Shown: positions 11,751 through 24,149, counted from the stretch's first letter. The stretch: DNA of 64,000 bases from Trichoderma breve (GCF_028502605.1 NC_079235.1:3162001-3226000), one strand, 5' to 3'. Notes: generated by a model from the letters alone, not told the origin. A program made the numbers and translations.

Positions 11751-13676
11751 GCGATGATATGATAGGCGTGGTGTATGAACCAGATATTACAAGCGTCATG
11801 CACGGTTGAGACACGGCCAATGTGAGACAGAAAATGGTGTGGCGGCCGTGTCGAAGCAAATAGCCCGCCGAGGTCTTCAATTGCTTATCTCGTTGAATCG
11901 ATAACAGACGTACATCCAGGGCAATACGTTGTTGTGAGATGTGCGTAAGTGCGTAAGCTGCCACGCGAATGACGCCAGCATGGGTACACGTACCTACACG
12001 TACTGCGCTGTACAGTAAGTACCTACATGTAAACAGCGGCACTCCCCCTCAACACCAGGCGGGCTGCTTTCTGCTCCGTCGCGCACTACTGGGCGCCCCT
12101 AGCAGGGCCTTTGGCGGTACGAAGTTGCGAGTCCATCTACTTCCAAGTTGGCATGGAGTGGCTGTCAGTAGTGCCCTCTCAGGCTGTTCCGCTTTCCGTG
12201 GTGTTTGCGGGGGGCGGCGAGAAGCGAGCTGCTGTTCCATTGATTGTTTGCCTTGTTCGTTCCAACGCATGTGGCATGCATTCACTGTGCAGCAAGTAAG
12301 CACCAAATGTACCTTACTTTGTGAGGCTACTGTACATAACTACAGCTTGAGCTTACCTGTACATCAGGTAAGTAAGGTGGTAGAGGTACGGGCTCCGGCT
12401 GCAGTACAGCCACTCCAAGCCCCTGGATGCTCCGAATTCGACCAAAACAACAACATCCGAGTACGGTTTTGGATGCAGAATCGACGTGTCGTAGAGGCCC
12501 TGGGAACTAGCCGCCTGCCCTCCGCCCATGCAGGCGACCAGTCAAGTCACCGCGAACCGCCCTCTCATCTGCTGTTGGTTCCCAATACAGGCAACGCAAA
12601 GGTACTACTGTGCCACTGCCCGGCCCGTGCCGACGCTTGGCGGAACTCGGTCCAACCGTTCAATTCTCGTGCTGGCCAAAAAAAAAAAAGTACCTGCAGT
12701 GCGAAGCGAACCATGCTCACAGACATTGCCCAGTAAGGCAGTATCTTGCAGCGCATATTACACGGAATGAGGGACTTGCAGATTTTCTGTCTGTACAGAA
12801 TCTGTAAAAGCACGTCCAGAGCTGCCGCGCCGAGTGTGCAGGGTGCATGTAGCTTTTTTTTTATGCATTGCTTCCCACTTCGTGCAGGGAGGCCAGTCTA
12901 TACTAATCCTCCTTGTTAGTACGGAGTACACATGCAAGTTAGCACAAAGTACGAGTACCTCTTGTCTGATCTTCGCAACGGGAGCAAGGGTCGCTGGCAA
13001 TCGCCGTCTTGCAATCAGAAGACGCCCTCTGCCCCCTCATCGAGCCTCTGTTGCCATTGGCGCAACCCATGCAGCTGAGACGGCTGCCTGTCCCTGTGCT
13101 TATCCGATGAGGTGTACACCCCGGAGCAGACTCCGTGATGCTCTGTATGGCTGGCTGGCTACTCGTACTGTACGCCTCGTAGTCAGTACCTGGGTAATAA
13201 CTCCCATTAGCTGCTGCAGAACAGCCGCATGATGCAGGGCGGGGTCGGGGAGAAGAATCAAAAAATGTTTTGAACGGAAATATGTATCCTCAACAGAATT
13301 ATAATGGAATGGTGTCTATCAACATCGCTGGGGGACGTCCCGAGAGGCATTATCCTGGCCTCCTGCTGAACCCCTCTGTTCCCAAAACTACATGTAATGT
13401 GCTGTGCCAGTGGCCGCAGCCATTGCGAGCCAGAAAAACTCCAACTGGCAGCCAAAAACAGCGCCGTGGTCAAAGCCAAACACCAAGCTAATAAAGAACA
13501 TGACCATTTGCCCAATCATCCAATGCTTGCCGGGGTGGCCTACCTCCCTTTTTATTCTTTTCTCCCCACCGTCTTTCCTTGGCGATACGTAATGAGTGCA
13601 TTTCTGATGCTCATATGAATTTCTATGCCGGTGTTCCCTTGGTCCTCTGTTGTGTACACATGTGTTCGAGTCTGAT
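11751..13676. other. 1.9 kb spacer between amidohydrolase and velvet genes
   Basis: Holds the amidohydrolase promoter and the 3' flank of the velvet gene. It contains a 255-codon open frame at 11969-12736 that I do not accept as a gene. GTACGGAGTAC at 12919-12929 and GTACGAGTAC at 12949-12958 lie only 19 bases apart. Confidence 0.6.
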
Positions 13677-15056
13677 TTAGTTTCGCGTCGGCCGTCTTCT
13701 CCTTGGGCCTTGCGATGCATCTCCATCGTCATCGTCATCGTTGTCGGAGCCATCGTCGTTTATTCTAGAGCCTCGTCCTCTGTCGTTTCCCTTCTTGATT
13801 GAAATTATACATCCCTGCTCTTTCAGACGCTTGGCTAGACTGCTGCTGGCCACCATGCCAGGAAATTCTTTGGCGCTGTAAACCTTGAAGGGCTCGCTCT
13901 TGATCTCCGCTAGAATGGGAAAGTGCTTAACAGCCCCGGCCCGGCTTGGGTCTATCATCATTAACGTAAATTTTAATCGAAACGAGCCTGGAGTGCGACA
14001 TGAAAGATCGGAGAAGCAAAAGAAGCAGCCCTCCTGCCCGTTCTCGTCCTGTCCCACGAATGGCGTTGAGACCAGAGAGCCCATCAGACGTCGTTGATGC
14101 TGATACTCTTCTGGCATGTAGGAAGAATCCCGCTCCCCTGATTCGTCGAATATGGCACAGCTCATGACATAGCTCTCGTACCTCAGGTAGACTCTGATTT
14201 CCTCCTGCGTGAAATTCGGGTTTCTAACCACGAGCTCCACAATCGGAGGCGGATCAATGACTCTTCGATCTCTATCGCCAAACCCACAAGCTCGTGCCGC
14301 GTTTGGCTGTTGGCGCATCTTGAGCTCGAAGCTGATGTCGCTCAAGAATTGAGCCCTATTAGCACCCAGTAGATTTGGAACTCGAGCCGCTGGGGGCACT
14401 GAAATCTCTGAAGCGTGAGATGGCAATCGACCTGCAGGCCTTGCCATCTCTGGCTCATACGGCGACTCTGCCATGGGAGTATCCTGCTCGTGTCTCGCAA
14501 CATAAAGCGGTGGGCCGCCGGCCTCGGGGTGTTGGTATGGTCGTGGTGGTGGCGTTTGGCGGTTCATGTGGTTCATGCTCGGGGGAAACTGTGGCAATCG
14601 CGTATCAATAGTGTTATCCGGCCTCCCAGGTGGATATATCTGAGGTGGTTGGCCTTGCCCGGTCATATGGCGGGCAGGATAGGGCTGAGGAGGGATGGCG
14701 CCGGCAAATGGCATGTGTGAGGGAGACATTAGAGGTGACGAGATTGCAGGGCCGGCGCTGTTGTGAGGATAAGGCTGAGAGTGAAAATATGAATGAGGAT
14801 CCTGAGGGGATGGCCGGAAAGTGTCTGGTCCGCTGGGCGCTCCGGCGAGTAGACCTTGCGGAGGTGGCAATCGCTGCATTCCCATGGCGGGGTTGGCAGA
14901 ATAGCGATCCATGGCGACGTTGTCTGGTGTACGAGGCATATGTTCTAGTCTCGTAGAGTTCCTTGGGTCCATCTCGAATGCGAAGCCAGGAGGTGCTGGA
15001 GATGAGTTGTGATGCCTTGACAGGTCGTCTTGGCCGCGCCCTGGAGCCGAAGACAT
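13677..15056 (-). CDS. velC: Velvet-family transcription regulator, VelC-like
   Basis: A single exon of 459 residues from the ATG at 15056. Residues 1-240 are Pro/Gln/Ser-rich and disordered. Residues about 241-423 are a velvet domain: FELKMRQQP, ARACGFGDRDRR, IDPPPIVEL, GCFFCFSDLSCRTPGSFRLKF, YSAKEFPGM and LKEQGCIISIKKGN. The tail is an Asp-rich run followed by RRRR (possible nuclear localisation). Velvet proteins are fungal DNA-binding dimers that couple development to secondary metabolism; VelC promotes sexual development in Aspergillus nidulans. I prefer VelC over VosA because the domain is C-terminal behind a long Pro-rich region and has the CFFCFPDLSCRTPG-type core, whereas VosA carries its domain near the N-terminus. 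The frame stays open 62 codons upstream, but the sequence there looks like leader. Confidence 0.78.
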   Translation of the reverse strand: MSSAPGRGQDDLSRHHNSSPAPPGFAFEMDPRNSTRLEHMPRTPDNVAMDRYSANPAMGMQRLPPPQGLLAGAPSGPDTFRPSPQDPHSYFHSQPYPHNSAGPAISSPLMSPSHMPFAGAIPPQPYPARHMTGQGQPPQIYPPGRPDNTIDTRLPQFPPSMNHMNRQTPPPRPYQHPEAGGPPLYVARHEQDTPMAESPYEPEMARPAGRLPSHASEISVPPAARVPNLLGANRAQFLSDISFELKMRQQPNAARACGFGDRDRRVIDPPPIVELVVRNPNFTQEEIRVYLRYESYVMSCAIFDESGERDSSYMPEEYQHQRRLMGSLVSTPFVGQDENGQEGCFFCFSDLSCRTPGSFRLKFTLMMIDPSRAGAVKHFPILAEIKSEPFKVYSAKEFPGMVASSSLAKRLKEQGCIISIKKGNDRGRGSRINDDGSDNDDDDDGDASQGPRRRRPTRN

Positions 15057-16133
15057 AATCAGTTTTGCCCTAGGACAAGCACACGGGAGGGAAGAAAGGG
15101 TGCAATGGGGGTAGACGGGTTCAGGCAAATACGAGTAGGTAGTAGTGCAATGTCGGCAGCTAAAGATGGTAGTCTTGGTAGTAGGTATATTAAGGCCAGG
15201 CGGCGCACCCTTGCTCTGGAGCGAGACGCGCAAACGAGCCAATGCCGTCTTGGTCAGAGATCTCCTAGACCCCCATTCCAGGGCTCAATCGGGAGGAGTT
15301 CTTGAACCAGGTAGAGGGAACTGGAAGCTGCATGCCTGCAACCAAGATCTTTGCTGGCGTGGGTGGAGGAGATGATGTGTGCGCTGATGCGGGGCGGCAA
15401 AGAGGAGTGTGTGTATACAGAAGCTACTGCAGATTCGGGAACCGGGACAAGTGCAATTCGGTATTGGATTGCTTACTTGTACTCGTAGGTCGTCTGGAGC
15501 AACTTGGACACAGCCTTGAGGTTGCACGGCGCGATGGGCGGTAGACGAGCACCGCTCAGTCAAATCACCCGCTCGAGAGAGGCCGGAGCAGAAGCTCAAG
15601 TAGGGGGGCGGTAGAGGGAGAAATACACATGTGCATACTTACGATGCAAGCTTTCGATGCGCCTGCCGTCCCTTCTGAGACACAGGACACACCACCCCGG
15701 CGAATAGAAGAAAAGCGGCTGCCGGTCGTATGGAGCAACTGGCTAGGCAGAGACCTATGGGTAAATGGTTATGTATACTAAGCAGGGTCGCATCTAAGGC
15801 CGTCGAGGCAAAGCAAGCATGTGGACGCTGAGAACAGATAATGGCTAATCATCTGCTCAGCCTGGTGGTGTTAGTACCAAAGGAAGTACGAAGTAGGAGA
15901 GCAAGCAAGCCCCAGGCTTGATGATTGAAAGTGCAAAAAGAGGGTGGGTGTGACGCGAGACGGCAGCTTAGTTGCTCGGCAATGCAGATTCGCTGGCTTG
16001 GCTGGTTATTTGTCCAAAGGAAGAACAGAGGCAAACCAAGAATAGGACGGGGTGGGGGAGGAGCGGTAGAAGAGACACGGGAACGCGAGTGAAAGCGTTG
16101 GCGTGCCGAGAGCCACGGCGGGCAGGATGAGTC

Positions 16134-16184
16134 GTAGTAGAGTAGAGGTAGTAGAGTAGAGGTAGTAGAGGTAGAGGTAGTAGG
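16134..16184. repeat. GTAGAG/GTAGTAG minisatellite-like tract
   Basis: About 50 bases of tandem GTAG, GTAGAG and GTAGTAGAG units, imperfect, in the spacer upstream of the velvet gene. Confidence 0.8.
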
Positions 16185-17346
16185 CAAAATGCTAGAAAAG
16201 CCAAGGAGGGTCAGGCTGGGAGATGAGAAGTGCGATAGCCAGTGTCCGCACTCGGAAGGCTTTTGCCAATGCCTTGTATCGGGTACTCAATCATGTATTC
16301 ATGGGCGGGTATACACGTAGGAGACACTTGATCCCTCTTTGCTTGCGCTACCCGTAATACATGCTCGAGGTAGCACCAGTGCTGTAGGGAACCAACGCAT
16401 GAGCACTCCACAGGCACGCCGCAGAAACAATAATGAGACCACTGCGCGAGCGGCCCAGCCGGGGGGTTGTCAATTGGCGCTGGCCAGGGGTGCGCGCAAG
16501 TTACAACTGACAGATCTTATTTCCTACAGGGCGGAGACATGCCCCATGTCACAGCATGGTTGATGTGGCGGTGGATGAATCCGAATCGCTGGGGCCGCTG
16601 CGGCTTACAGTACGGTCTTGCGCATTCATTCCGCTAGTAGGCGAGCTCTGATGTCGTCGTGTGCGGGACGGACCAAGTATGGGCACGACCATACCAGACC
16701 CAAGTGGTGCTGTCAGGCAATGGAGAAGTGGCACCGGGTAGTCGGTGGCCGCCGCAAAGGTTTCTGCTTTTGAAGACGTCTGGTGGCATCAGGAACGGGG
16801 TAGCAACTGCGGCCTGCCCATATTCCAGCCCAGCCCAGCCATGGCTGCAACGCTGGACCGACATTGGCACCTCCAGGTCGCAGCTCATGGCGCGAAGCAA
16901 GGATGGCTGTTGGTGGCTTTGATCACAAAGGGTCGCCTGATATTACCTAACGGACAGGGCCATCGCAAGGGCGACCGGGATATTAGCAATTGCCCTGATG
17001 TAGGTGGCTATCCATCTGCACCGTTGTAGGATCAGATCAGATCAGCTCGCCCGCCTCATGCACCTAGAAGATGAAGAAAAGTTGCTCTGAGTCGTCTGGA
17101 AATTGGCATCGGCAGGGCGCGTGCCGCTGCACCGCTTGGTGCCGAGCAGGAGAGTTATATCCGTGCTTGGGCTCTGGGACATGAGTCGACGTGGCTGCTG
17201 CCAACCAGCAGCACGGAATGATGGGCCTCGATCCATCGAGATCTAGTCCGTCGGGCCTAGCAAGAGGTCGAGCTGGGGCGGAGGCGTGCGAGTTGCGCCG
17301 CGCCCTACCTTGCCTTGCCAACTTGCGCCCTGGTACAGCCGTAAGT

Positions 17347-17374
17347 GTGAGTGAGTGTGTGAGTGAGTGAGTAC
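17347..17374. repeat. (GTGA)n microsatellite
   Basis: Tandem GTGA/GAGT units with one GTGTGTGA interruption, running directly into GTACGAGTAC at 17371-17380. Confidence 0.8.
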
Positions 17375-18388
17375 GAGTACTGCAATTGTAGGACTTTCGA
17401 GTCATGGGGCGGGCGGCATGGCTGGAGCACTACTCTGTACTCTTTACCCTTTTTTCGGGGCCAAGGTTTGAATGTGAATCCCGAACTCTGTGGTTGGACC
17501 ACCAAAGTGTGATAGAGCGTGACAACCTTTGGCTGGTGCTCCTCCAGCCTGAGTGGTCTGTGCTGCCTTGCCAGCCCAGCTTGGGAGCAAGCTCAAGTAC
17601 GGAGTATTGAAGCTGGTCAGCCGGCCCGTATGATCGGCGAAACGAGGGCATAGACGACGGCCGCCGAGAGGGTTCGCTCTCCGTTCAAGCACATGTACGA
17701 GTAGCGGTACTGCGACCCTGGCCAGAGGCGATCCACGGCAGTGCCTGTAAGGGTACAGTATGAGAGTTGCTCCAGAGTAGCATCCGCGATGCGTTAGCAT
17801 GCCCAAGGCGCTTCTGGCTATTCTTACACCACTCGCATATCAGCATCACGACGGGGATTTTTTGTTGACGCACGCACATGGTAATTCGCCGTGGTGCAAG
17901 TCACTTGTTGAGGAAGCAAAAGCGAGGGGGGCTGGGCGAATCCTCGAGGTTCTGGAGGAAGATCCTTGCAACAGTTGGCGTTTTCTTTGCTTTGTTTTTT
18001 GCTTTTTCTTTTTTGTTCCTTTTTCCCCCCTTCGGGCTCTCGAGGATCATCCGTCACCTGCAGTGCTGGGCCAACCCAGTCACACTTCCCCAGCGGCAAT
18101 GCTGCTGCCGCCAGGTACCTCTAAAATACTAAATGTACCTTCCGAGGGGAAAAAAGATACTTAACTGCACATGCACACAATCGTGAGCAACTGCTCCTCC
18201 TACCTGTGTCCATCGATGAATGCCCTCAGCTGTGCAGAGGGAAAGGGCGAGATCCAATTTGGGCTAACGCTGCTCCTACCGTGCCGTACCTGAGCCTGCT
18301 AACCCAGAACATGGCAACTAATCCTAGGTCCCTAGTAGGTCAGGGAGAAAAGGGTCCTGGTGCCGCTAGCAGACTTTGTGTAATTGCA

Positions 18389-19826
18389 GTACTCGTACAT
18401 GTATTTGGAGTGCTCCTGAGCATCCTCCTAAGTTCAATTAGTACGGAATACTTGGCGACGGTGTCCCTTGGGTAGTGCTCTTGTACGAGTACTAAGTCAA
18501 TACGCGATCCATGCGATGCATGGTATTGATCCTGGGATCCTACACACCAACGGCAGGGTATACCGGATATCGTCCGTACTGTACTCCGTAGAGCTGGCAG
18601 GTTCCGTGCCGCGGCCAATATCCAGCACTTGGGCATCGTTACGGTACAGGGCAGTTGCGAGGAACACAGCACATGCACCTACCTGTCTGTACGAAACTGC
18701 TAGATATAAGCTGTGGAAGAGACACTTTCATACAGATTCTTAGCACCCTAGGACTCAGCACAGTTCTAGCGGTACCTCAATTATCAATCTCCAACCTACC
18801 TAGTACCACAGGTAAATCAATCAATGCCATCATCGCCGATTGATAGACCGTCCGTCTGCTTGCTTGGAGGGGGAAGGAACCCGCCTAGTGCCCGCAGTGT
18901 ACCCACCAGGTAGTACTGGGTACCTTTCAGCCAGATTGCCCGCCACCGGCACTTGCGTCTCGCCATCGGACCAACCTCCGTTTGCTCACCGCCATCTGAT
19001 TTGACCAAGGGAAAGGGCAGACAGAATAAGGTAAGGCGGGGTCGTGCCGGAGGTGCCTACCTCGACCTTCCTAGGCCCATCCTGCTTATCTAACGCCTCT
19101 GCCTCAGGAACCAGCTTCAATACGAAGCATCCAGTCGGAGGGTTCGTGAGAGAACCACTTGGATCGATGCTTTCCCGTGTCCAGACGGCATCACAACGCC
19201 AGGCTCTTTGGGAATGGCCAATTTGCTCCGTAACGCCAGGTAAACGCTTCATATCCCGTCATGTTCTGTTCTGGCCCACTGCAAAGCTAGCTACTGGACT
19301 AGCTCCCGCGGGTGCTGCTGGCCATGCCACGATACAGGCACACGCGCGATGCAATCCCAACATGACTCCTGTTCTCGCTTGTCAGCCGCACCCCCCTGGA
19401 CGCTCGTCTGTCTGTCTGTCTGTCTCGCTGCGGGTGAAGTGCTCGTACCAGTACGAGTACCAGTGCAAGTGAAGCCAAAGCGATTTGTCAAGTCAAGCGG
19501 CTTCAGACCAACGTCCCTGTGCAGGTGAGCAGTCACCTTACCACGCTCTACCACGGGTATGGACCATCCATGGTACTCCGTACATACGAGTACAGTACAA
19601 GTGCAACTAGATGGGCCAAGCGAGGGCGCCTTTTCCTTCGGGCTGCTGCCTTATCCCTCCCACCTAGCCAAGCAAGACACTCTCCTACAATGGTCCGACC
19701 TGCAAGGCTGGGCCGGAACTTGTCTTGGACATCTTGGCTTTGCCAGAGACAGCACCCCATGCCGTTGGTCGGAATGGTCGAAGCTACTAATACGAGTACT
19801 ACTGCTAGTAGTGGTAGTACGGAGTA
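18389..19826. promoter_or_regulatory. Cluster of GTAC-bounded motif copies
   Basis: Eight copies of one short motif family in 1.4 kb: 18389-18398 and 18483-18492 (GTACTCGTAC/GTACGAGTAC), 18581-18590 (GTACTCCGTA), 19451-19460, 19573-19583, 19585-19593, 19791-19799 and 19817-19826. Both orientations occur. The function is unknown: it may be a binding site, a repeat seed or a compositional habit of this genome. Confidence 0.45.
19405..19425. repeat. (GTCT)n microsatellite
   Basis: About five tandem TCTG units in non-coding sequence. Confidence 0.8.
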
Positions 19827-20408
19827 GCTTCATGGCAGCACTGGCATCCTCTCCGACTTTCTCTCATTAGCGTTCGCGGTTTTTACTCTAGTTGCCAAGA
19901 ACCGGGCCCGTGGATTTGCTTATCCAGGTTGGCTCGTCATCCCCGTCATTCTCACACATGCACTCTGTACAAGTATGCAGTAGTGCTCCATTCGGATTCG
20001 ACCTGCAAATGGGAACGTACGACGGCGCACAATACGGCCTCCCCTGGCCATCCGAGATTTGCTGGGTAGCTTCGTTCCGAAAGACTTCGTTGCATCCTCC
20101 CGCCTTCCGCTTCCCGCCTTCCGTCTTCCCCGGCGAGGACAAGGCCCTTAGGCTATGAGCCAGGGATTGCCTTGATGTGGAGTTTTCTTAAGCGGAGAAG
20201 CTTGCCACGACAGTCAACCCCTTCAACTCGAACCGTTGACCTCGAATCAGGACGGGTATGAAGAAAATGCTATCAGGTCTCACACCCTCCTCCGAGATGT
20301 GAGCCACACGGGCGTGCTGCTGTCTCTTCTCTGTCTCTTCTTCGTGCATTCCGTGAAAATTTTCCCGGTGTCTCCCTGTCTCATCCATGTCTCATCCATG
20401 GACGAATG

Positions 20409-20446
20409 CACTCACACGCACGCACGCACACTCACACACACACACG
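20409..20446. repeat. (CA)n / (CACG)n microsatellite
   Basis: A run of CACACG, CGCA and CACACA units in non-coding sequence. Confidence 0.85.
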
Positions 20447-22924
20447 TGCCTCTGTGTGATAATGATAACACCATATTACCCCCTTCACACCCTTTAGCTC
20501 ATCAGCCTGTTGACAGTCCAAGTGGACCAGCTGAAGCTCAGCATTGATCTTACGGCGGCACTGCCGGTTTGGCATGACGCAAAAGATCATGTAGACTTGC
20601 CAAAGCATAGCTGTCAGTTCTTTCTGTCTATGCAGGATTTGTCTGGCGCCTAGTGATTCCATCGATGGACAGTGTGGTAGCTTATCCTTCTAAGTTTAGC
20701 ATCAAGTCCTTGGCAGACTATCTCGATACTATATTGACAGCCCTTGTTCTCCTTCTCCCTTCTTCGGTGTGTTGATATGACCTGGGTTACGGAGTACTTG
20801 CAACAGTAACTGCTATCAGGTAGTTCTGTCTCAGAATGCTTGAAGCCCAAGTCAAGGGTCTTTGCGCTCCCCCTTGTGATCGCCAGTGGCGCCCCCGTCA
20901 CCTCTTAGCAGCGAAATGTTCGGTGATGATGTCAAGGTACTAAACGTGGCCTGGAAGTTCACAGGTCTTAAGAAGTCAGGCTAGGATGCGAAGATGACGG
21001 CTTGGTTTAAGACAGTACTAATTGATTCAGGGTGTGTAGAAGAGACGCTTACGGCGCCCGCAAGTTGTTGTTGTTCTTCTATCCTTACCGTCTTTGGATC
21101 CAAAGTGCCAGCCTTTTTTACTGTACATGGAGTACGTGGCACGATGAGGAGCTAATTCGACCAGCCATTTCTCACCGAGAATTGTCACGAGTCTCAAGTC
21201 TGACCTGCATCATTGCACTGCTGGAGTCTCTGTTCAACTGCATGAGGGTATTACAACATGGTTCCGAATTGTGTTGTTATATCCTCTCATTTGACACCCC
21301 CATATTGACTCACTAAAAAAAGACTCACCAGCGGGCAATTTTGCATACGAGTACCAAAATGAGATGTACAGTGGAACGAAAGCACCAATCATGGCCCATG
21401 AGAGATGCCGCAACCCGCATTGGAACTACTCGCCTGTTCATGGGTCCCCCGCCCTGAAGCCCACATTCAAACGTGGCCAGGAGGGAGCTGGCTGTCATGT
21501 ATTAGACTCATGTTTATGCTCATCGGGTCTTAATCATCTCTGGGTGCCAGACTATTATCTCACAGCAACGTACGAGGCGCCTTCACTTGACCAGGCCTGG
21601 CCGGCTAGTTTTCCTTGCATGTTAGCGGTTATAGCCTTTACTTTGTGCCAGTTGTACACGCCAGATGATGACCTGTCAACTCGATTGCTCCGTTGGACCA
21701 AAAAGTATATTAGCCGAGGGCGAAATTGGTGCGGCTGGTGCGGCTGGTTGTCAAGACGGTTGTCAATGGATGAGGGTGTCGTGCTACCCGCCCTGACGTA
21801 ACGGTGCGGCGGCATGGCCGACAGATCAAGTTCTTGGCCAGCCATTTGCTCATTTTGGGCATTAACCTTTTGAATTTGGCATTGATACTCTGGAATAGCG
21901 TGCCTTGTTTGGCAATGGACAGTATGCCTGGAGAGGGCGCAACCGGCTTCGCTGCTGAAAACTGTTGACTGTTTGACGGGTGACGCATGGCTGGTTGGCT
22001 GATGGAGTTCCCGGAAATAGAAAATAGGAGTTGGCCTGGTTAGATTGCTTGCTGCTGGCGGCGTTGGGCAGCTTTTTTTCCGCTGGCGGGCCAAGAGCGA
22101 ACGCGAGGCTAGAGTTGGAATATACAGACAGGGGGGAGCTGTTGTTGGGATAACCTCCTATACGAGTACATGATATATCTGCCAACAACATGAGGTTTGT
22201 CTGCTGTATTTGATAATAAGAATGACGAAATTGTTCTTGGCTTTCTCGATACCAAGTTCTTTTCATTATGTTCTCTTTCGTTATGAAGAATAGTTTGCTA
22301 TCCATGATCTACTTGGGAAGGCGATATTACAGCTGCGTGTCATGGCATCGCAAAGAGACCTATATGTCCATTTTGGCTCATTTATATATAAAATTTACAG
22401 AAGCTCGCTATTATATGACAAGAATTCCGCCAACCCATCTTCCTTTGGGCCCAATTTCCAGGATATTCCACCAGCCGGTGCCCTTAAGCCCTCCTCATCC
22501 GCCCATAAACGGGGCATTGATATTCCCAGAAATGCCAGTATTCCTCCTAGAAGTGTGTATATAATGGTAGGTATATGCACATATGCAAAATAAGTAATCT
22601 TTGAAAGAACCAGAAAAATATGTAATGTCTCACGTCCCAGAAAAAAATGCATTGTAAAGGAGAGGGAAATAAAACGCCATAGTGTGGTGCATTTTATTTG
22701 TAATTACGGTAAAGTAGTTGGGAGCGATAGAGATGACAAGATCGTTTGTATGTATAAAAAAATTAGGCGTTGTTCGTCGTAGGTATATAGATCGTTGAAA
22801 ACATTAAGTTTAAAGTGGAATAAGTCGATTCCAAGCGGTAGGTTTGATATAATAAGGATGATGGCGGCAATAGGGTCGGGTTTGATGAGATTTTATATCA
22901 TCCCAGAGCATGGTGAGAAGCCAT

Positions 22925-24149
22925 CTATGAAATCGAGACGAGAGTGGCAAACGCGGTGCATAGGATGGCCAATGTAATGGTATAAATGGCAGGTCGTAGA
23001 GCGAGAGCTTCCGATGAGGCTGGCGGAAGAGTGCCATTGACATAATTTGGGCCGCACAAAGTGTTTACTTGGCGGGCTGCGTCCACGTAGACGCCGGCAA
23101 TGGCTTGGCTGCGGTCTGCAGACGCAGAAAAATAAATGTCCATTGTTTGCTGAGTGCACCAGCTGCAAGAGGGGTTTGAGCTGCCAGGTAGTGCCAAGCC
23201 GTATGGTAAAAAGTAAAGGTAAGCGTCCGAGGGCGTGTTGAGGTTGGTGACTGCGTTGGCAAAGCAATACTGGCTCTCAGTCGGATCCTGGAGACAAGTT
23301 GCTGCATACACCGTTTTGTAGGCCAACAGCCCGTGGTATGCTTGCAGGACTAAAGTCTGATTCTGCGCAATCTCGGTCTTGCAATTGCTGCTCATGGTGA
23401 GATTCGTCGCGGCTTGATCGAGAAAGGTAGCACAAGAAACCGAGTCAGCTCGGCAGGTTGCATCGAGCACTCGGACAATGCTGAGAAGCGACTTTTCGGC
23501 TTGAAAGAGACCTGTTGACGTCTAACATCTCCGCGTTAGCAAATTGAACCATGACTAAGTGACATCTATATTCTACATCCCACATTGGAGCCGGAATAGA
23601 ATATACTGAACTCACCTGCAGCATCATAGAGAGCGGATAGCAGCTCTTAAACGTAGGATTTGCGAGAAGACCGGATATGAAGTTGGAACAGGAGTCGGTT
23701 GAGCCCGAGCTCTGGAAGGCGGAGGCCGGCGTATTGTCGAATGGCACAGGCAAGGCTGACGATGACGATGATGATGACGAACTGCTGGTTGGCTTCGACA
23801 ACGCCGTAGTAGTGGAAGCTGGAGCATGTGCACTCCTTCGTCTCTTCTCGCCTTTCTCAGGAGTCGTGACATCGTCATTTGCCTCGTGGAGAAGCTGCTC
23901 GTGCTCGCCAACACCGCTAGAGAATCCATTAATCATTTCCTCCGAGGAAGGTGGTGATGGAGGCTGGCTAAGATCGATTGATAACGTGGGAACGCGGGTC
24001 GAAGCGCGGTGTGGTACGGAGGCAGCAGATACGAATGTCGTCGCAAGACATACGACAAGGAAAAGTGCGAAGCGCATCTGGTACAATCGCAGTCTGGGCA
24101 TCTTGGCCTTGGATCGCCCCGTAAAGACAGCCATTGGTGGGCTGAGCAT
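22925..24149 (-). CDS. Secreted Ser-rich protein with Cys-containing domain and GPI-like tail (DUF7729-like)
   Basis: Two exons, 24149-23616 and 23521-22925, joined across a 94-nt intron (GTGAGT donor, GCTAAC branch, TTAG acceptor), giving about 376 residues. The true ATG is uncertain: 24149, 24134, 24101 and 24077 are all in frame, and the last opens a textbook signal peptide, MRFALFLVVCLATTFVSA. After it come a charged, Ser-rich region with a run of about ten serines, then a domain with spaced cysteines and NFISGLLANPTF, SMMLQTST, RVLDATCRAD, LQDPTESQYCF and CSWCTQQTM. The C-terminus is hydrophobic (IYTITLAILCTAFATLVSIS) with no basic tail, which fits a GPI-anchor signal. The arrangement resembles fungal DUF7729 proteins as I remember them. 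No enzymatic role is evident. Confidence 0.78.

Larger units (their letters stand above)
15057..22924. other. 7.9 kb gene-poor spacer upstream of the velvet gene
   Basis: No protein gene could be supported. The part next to 15057 should be the velvet-gene promoter and leader. The rest holds simple repeats (16134-16184, 17347-17374, 19405-19425, 20409-20446), three tandem GATCA units near 17031-17045, and the densest group of the GTAC-bounded motif in the window (18389-19826). Frames of 100-180 codons occur (for example 21555-22094) but lack domains or fungal-type start contexts. A non-coding RNA or a large regulatory region is possible but not shown by sequence alone. Confidence 0.6.

Noticed and set aside
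11969..12736. 255-codon plus-strand frame
   Set aside because: No domain, irregular composition, many Cys/Ser/Arg, no leader or splice logic; lies in spacer sequence.
13677..15242. Longer velvet protein starting at 15242, and a VosA identity
   Set aside because: The extra 62 residues look like translated leader. The C-terminal position of the velvet domain and its core sequence fit VelC better than VosA.
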